A stretch of 64,000 nucleotides of DNA from Gammaproteobacteria bacterium (lineage in GTDB: Bacteria; Pseudomonadota; Gammaproteobacteria; JACKNK01): NCBI GenBank assembly GCA_024234895.1, contig JACKNJ010000011.1, positions 51,122-115,121 on the forward strand. The letters run 5' to 3'. Positions within the stretch are counted from its first letter, which is position 1, and every line of letters starts with the position of its first letter. Both the position numbers and the translations under genes were made by a program. Positions 61,602 to 64,000 of this stretch are shown here, in pieces. Below the pieces are notes generated by a model that had not been told where the DNA came from, searched no databases, and saw only the letters and a program-made list of their open reading frames with translations.

Positions 61602-63281
61602 TCAACGCCACCTCAGCAGCACGTTCAGACGGGTCGCGCTGGTCTCGATGCCGCGCGCCACCCCGGCATACAGGTCGTTGACGAAGAACTCGCGCGAAAT
61701 GACCCGATAGAACCGGCGGCGCAGCGCGTGGAACCACTCCCGTTCGCGCAGACGTTGCTGCTCCGCGTAGTAAGTGAACAGCCAGCCGGCCACGATCACC
61801 GCCGTCATGACGCCGACCAGCACATCGAACCAGACCAGGTCGATGCCGGCAGCAGCGTGGATGCCGGCGCGCAGGGTCGGGTCGGGATACAGGAACAGCT
61901 CGAAGGCATGGGCGATCAGCGTGTAGCCGATCACCACGACCGTGAACGAGGTCAGGATCAGCGTGAACAGGCGCGCGAGGTTCTCGGTGCGCATCCGGTA
62001 GGTCGCGAAGATCAGTTGCGCGCCGGTGATCCAGCCGAAGAACAGCAGCACCACCGCGCCCTGCTTGTGGAAGAACCCGGCCTCGACCAGGTAGTGCGCG
62101 ATGAACAGGATCGCGCCCGGCACCAGCAGCGTGATTGCGGCCATGGCCAGCCATGGGCGGTGCTGGCGCTCGGGGCGGCGTTCGACCACGAAGGTGTGCA
62201 GCTCGTCCTTGGGCACGCCGTCGTCCTTGCGTGCCTCGTGGATCACGCCGCCCGCACCCAGGAACAGGGTGCCCTTGAACACGCCATGTGCGATCAGGTG
62301 ATAGATGGCCAGCGAGAACGCGCCGACACCGCACTCCATGATCATGAAGCCCATCTGGCCCATCGTGGAGTAGCCGAGCGCCTTCTTGATGTCGTGCTGG
62401 GCGAGCATCAGCACCGAGCCGATCACCGCCGTGATCAGGCCGACGATGAACACCCAGTGCAGCACCCCGCCCGTCTCCACGTAGACCGGGGCGAAGCGAT
62501 TGATCAGGAAGCCGCCGGCGTTGACGATGCCGGCGTGCATCAAGGCGGAGACCGGTGTCGGCCCGCTCATCGTGTACGGCAGCCAGCTGTGCATCAGGAA
62601 CTGCGCGGAGCGCGCGAACGCGGCCAGGGCAATCAGGCCGCCGACCACTTCCGGCAGGGCCATGCCGAACACCTGATGCGCAGCCGGCGCGGCCGCCATG
62701 GCGGCGAAGATATCCGCCAGCGACCAGCTGCCATAGGCGTTGAACAGCAACGCCGCCGCCAGCACCAGCGGTAGATCGCCGATCCGGTAGGTCAGCAGCG
62801 TCCAGAAGGCGTAGCGGTACGCGGTCTGGCTGCGGGTGTCCTGGCCGAGCAGGAAGTACAGCAGCACGCCGACCAGGTGCCAGGCGACCAGCAGGGTGAT
62901 CAGGTCACCGGCGACCACCATCAGCAGCAGCGCTGCGGTCATTCCGTCGAGCAGCACGTAGAAGCGCGCGTAACCGCTCTCCTCCGCCATGTAGCGCTGC
63001 GAGTACATGTGCACGATCAGGCTGATGCCGGCGATCACGGTCGCCATCAGCACGCTGAGCGGGTCCAGCAGCAACACGCCGAGCGCGCCGCCGCTCGACC
63101 ACTGCCCGGTCGCGGCGCCGCCGATGATCGCGCTCAACCCGGTCAGCGCCGCCAGCAACGTCAGCAGGGTCATGCCGATGCTCAGCCGCGCCACCCGCCG
63201 GCCGAGACGATCGGCCAGCAGGTGAACCAGCACCGCCGACAGCAGCGGCAGTGCGACGATCAACAGGGTCAAACGCTCCAT
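61602..63281 (-). CDS. dabB: DAB pump ion-conducting subunit DabB (NuoL/MrpA-like)
   Basis: A 559-residue polytopic protein of the proton-conducting membrane transporter family. Ion-path residues lie in helices such as GITLIVHMYSQRYMAEE-type and HSWLPYTMSGPTPVSALMHAGIVNAGG, and in GYSTMGQMGFMIMECG. It couples a cation gradient to DabA. It is the first gene of the dab operon and is divergent from the rhodanese gene across 240 bp. Confidence 0.93.
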   Translation of the reverse strand: MERLTLLIVALPLLSAVLVHLLADRLGRRVARLSIGMTLLTLLAALTGLSAIIGGAATGQWSSGGALGVLLLDPLSVLMATVIAGISLIVHMYSQRYMAEESGYARFYVLLDGMTAALLLMVVAGDLITLLVAWHLVGVLLYFLLGQDTRSQTAYRYAFWTLLTYRIGDLPLVLAAALLFNAYGSWSLADIFAAMAAAPAAHQVFGMALPEVVGGLIALAAFARSAQFLMHSWLPYTMSGPTPVSALMHAGIVNAGGFLINRFAPVYVETGGVLHWVFIVGLITAVIGSVLMLAQHDIKKALGYSTMGQMGFMIMECGVGAFSLAIYHLIAHGVFKGTLFLGAGGVIHEARKDDGVPKDELHTFVVERRPERQHRPWLAMAAITLLVPGAILFIAHYLVEAGFFHKQGAVVLLFFGWITGAQLIFATYRMRTENLARLFTLILTSFTVVVIGYTLIAHAFELFLYPDPTLRAGIHAAAGIDLVWFDVLVGVMTAVIVAGWLFTYYAEQQRLREREWFHALRRRFYRVISREFFVNDLYAGVARGIETSATRLNVLLRWR

Positions 63282-63521
63282 GATCTGGCTGTTCCCACAC
63301 CGGGGTTGGCCGCCGGCGCGATGTCGGACGGCGCGGATTTAAGGTGGGAGGGAGTCTTGCCCGATCACCGATCATTGAAAATTCGATATTCCCAACGGCA
63401 TCGATTGCCTTGAGCCTATGAATGCGCCGGGCATGACGGGCAGGACGCGGCCGGCAAGGGGGAACGGGTCAATCACCGCGTGCTAATGTTCGGCCTTTCC
63501 CGGACCGACCACTTCACCGCG

Positions 63522-63989
63522 ATGAAACGTTTCACCGAAATCGTCAACGAGCACATCCCCGAGATCACCGAACTGTTCCCGTGGGATCTCGATGCAAAGA
63601 TGCAGGCCGACGAGGACATGCTGCTCGTCGACATCCGCGAGCCATACGAATACGACGCGATGCACATCGACGGCTCGATCAACGTGCCGCGCGGCATCCT
63701 GGAAGCCGCCTGTGAGTACAACTATGAAGAGACGGTCCCGGAACTGGTGCAGGCGCGGGAACGCCAGGTCATCCTGATCTGCCGCTCCGGCAACCGCAGC
63801 GTGCTCGGCGCCTACATGATGCAGCTGATGGGTTACCGGAAGGTCGCGTCGCTGAAGACCGGCCTGCGCGGCTGGAACGACTACGAGCTGCCGATGATCG
63901 ACAGCGCGGGTGGCGAGGTCGACATCGACGATGCCGACGATTACTTCACCCCGAAGCTGCGCCCGGAGCAGATGGCGCCGGCGGCCTGA
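63522..63989 (+). CDS. Single-domain rhodanese (sulfurtransferase)
   Basis: A 155-residue protein from ATG 63522 (MKRFTEIVNEHIPEI); GTG 63480 and ATG 63486 are longer alternatives. The active loop is CRSGNRS with Cys87, preceded by LLVDIREPYEYDAMHIDGSINVPRG and followed by GLRGWNDYELP. It would transfer sulfane sulfur to acceptors such as cyanide or thiols, in keeping with a sulfur-metabolizing host. An acidic C-terminal tail extends past the domain. Confidence 0.88.
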   Translation: MKRFTEIVNEHIPEITELFPWDLDAKMQADEDMLLVDIREPYEYDAMHIDGSINVPRGILEAACEYNYEETVPELVQARERQVILICRSGNRSVLGAYMMQLMGYRKVASLKTGLRGWNDYELPMIDSAGGEVDIDDADDYFTPKLRPEQMAPAA

Positions 63990-64000
63990 GAGGGTGTTTG

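Overview
This 64-kb, GC-rich window comes from the chromosome of a bacterium that fixes CO2 with alpha-carboxysomes. It is most likely a chemolithoautotrophic gammaproteobacterium of the sulfur-oxidizer kind (Halothiobacillus/Thioalkalivibrio-like). The basis is a form IA RuBisCO inside a cso shell operon, a DAB inorganic-carbon pump, a complete ccmABCDEFGHI cytochrome c maturation operon, and gammaproteobacterial housekeeping genes (pepN, hrpB, yoaA, mltC, yheT, gltX, glnS). The assignment is inference: there is no rRNA here and no sulfur-oxidation gene apart from one rhodanese.

Layout. 1-15.9 kb: transglutaminase-type membrane protein, aminopeptidase N, an S9 peptidase, an extradiol dioxygenase/cupin pair, a two-gene RND efflux pump, lytic transglycosylase MltC, a DUF4743/Nudix protein and a YheT hydrolase. 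15.9-17.2 kb: an IS110-family element abutting the yheT stop codon. 17.2-22.5 kb: helicases HrpB and YoaA, then a MazEF-like toxin-antitoxin pair with a perfect palindrome in front of it. 22.5-29.7 kb: the cytochrome c maturation operon. 29.8-37.5 kb: HAD phosphatase, gltX, glnS, tRNA-Ala, tRNA-Glu, hypAB and a SulP anion transporter. 37.6-39.3 kb: a small operon encoding a RuBisCO small-subunit-like protein, the shell protein CsoS1D and a Nudix hydrolase. 39.5-47.4 kb: an ATP-grasp-like protein, a sucrose-phosphatase-like HAD, a potFAHI polyamine ABC transporter, ybaK and a CbbR-type LysR regulator. 47.5-63.3 kb, all on the minus strand: dabB-membrane protein-dabA-PII-like, then cbbL-cbbS-csoS2-csoSCA-csoS4A-csoS4B-csoS1-csoS1-bfr-acRAF-mcdA-mcdB. 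The window ends with a rhodanese.

How it works together. DabA/DabB would load the cytosol with bicarbonate, and the PII-like protein probably tunes that pump. CsoS2 gathers RuBisCO into the shell made of CsoS1, CsoS4 and CsoS1D. CsoSCA turns bicarbonate into CO2 inside, acRAF helps RuBisCO assemble, McdA/McdB spread carboxysomes through the cell, and CbbR probably controls the set.

The most interesting item is the gene at 37673-38041. It encodes a divergent, stand-alone RuBisCO small-subunit-like protein next to csoS1D. Its upstream region carries a 16-bp dyad (ATAGA-N6-TCTAT) that recurs with the same arms and spacing upstream of cbbL, 20 kb away. Intergenic regions are also rich in palindromic repeats of at least five families; two REP-like copies flank csoS2, and a larger palindrome separates the two csoS1 genes.
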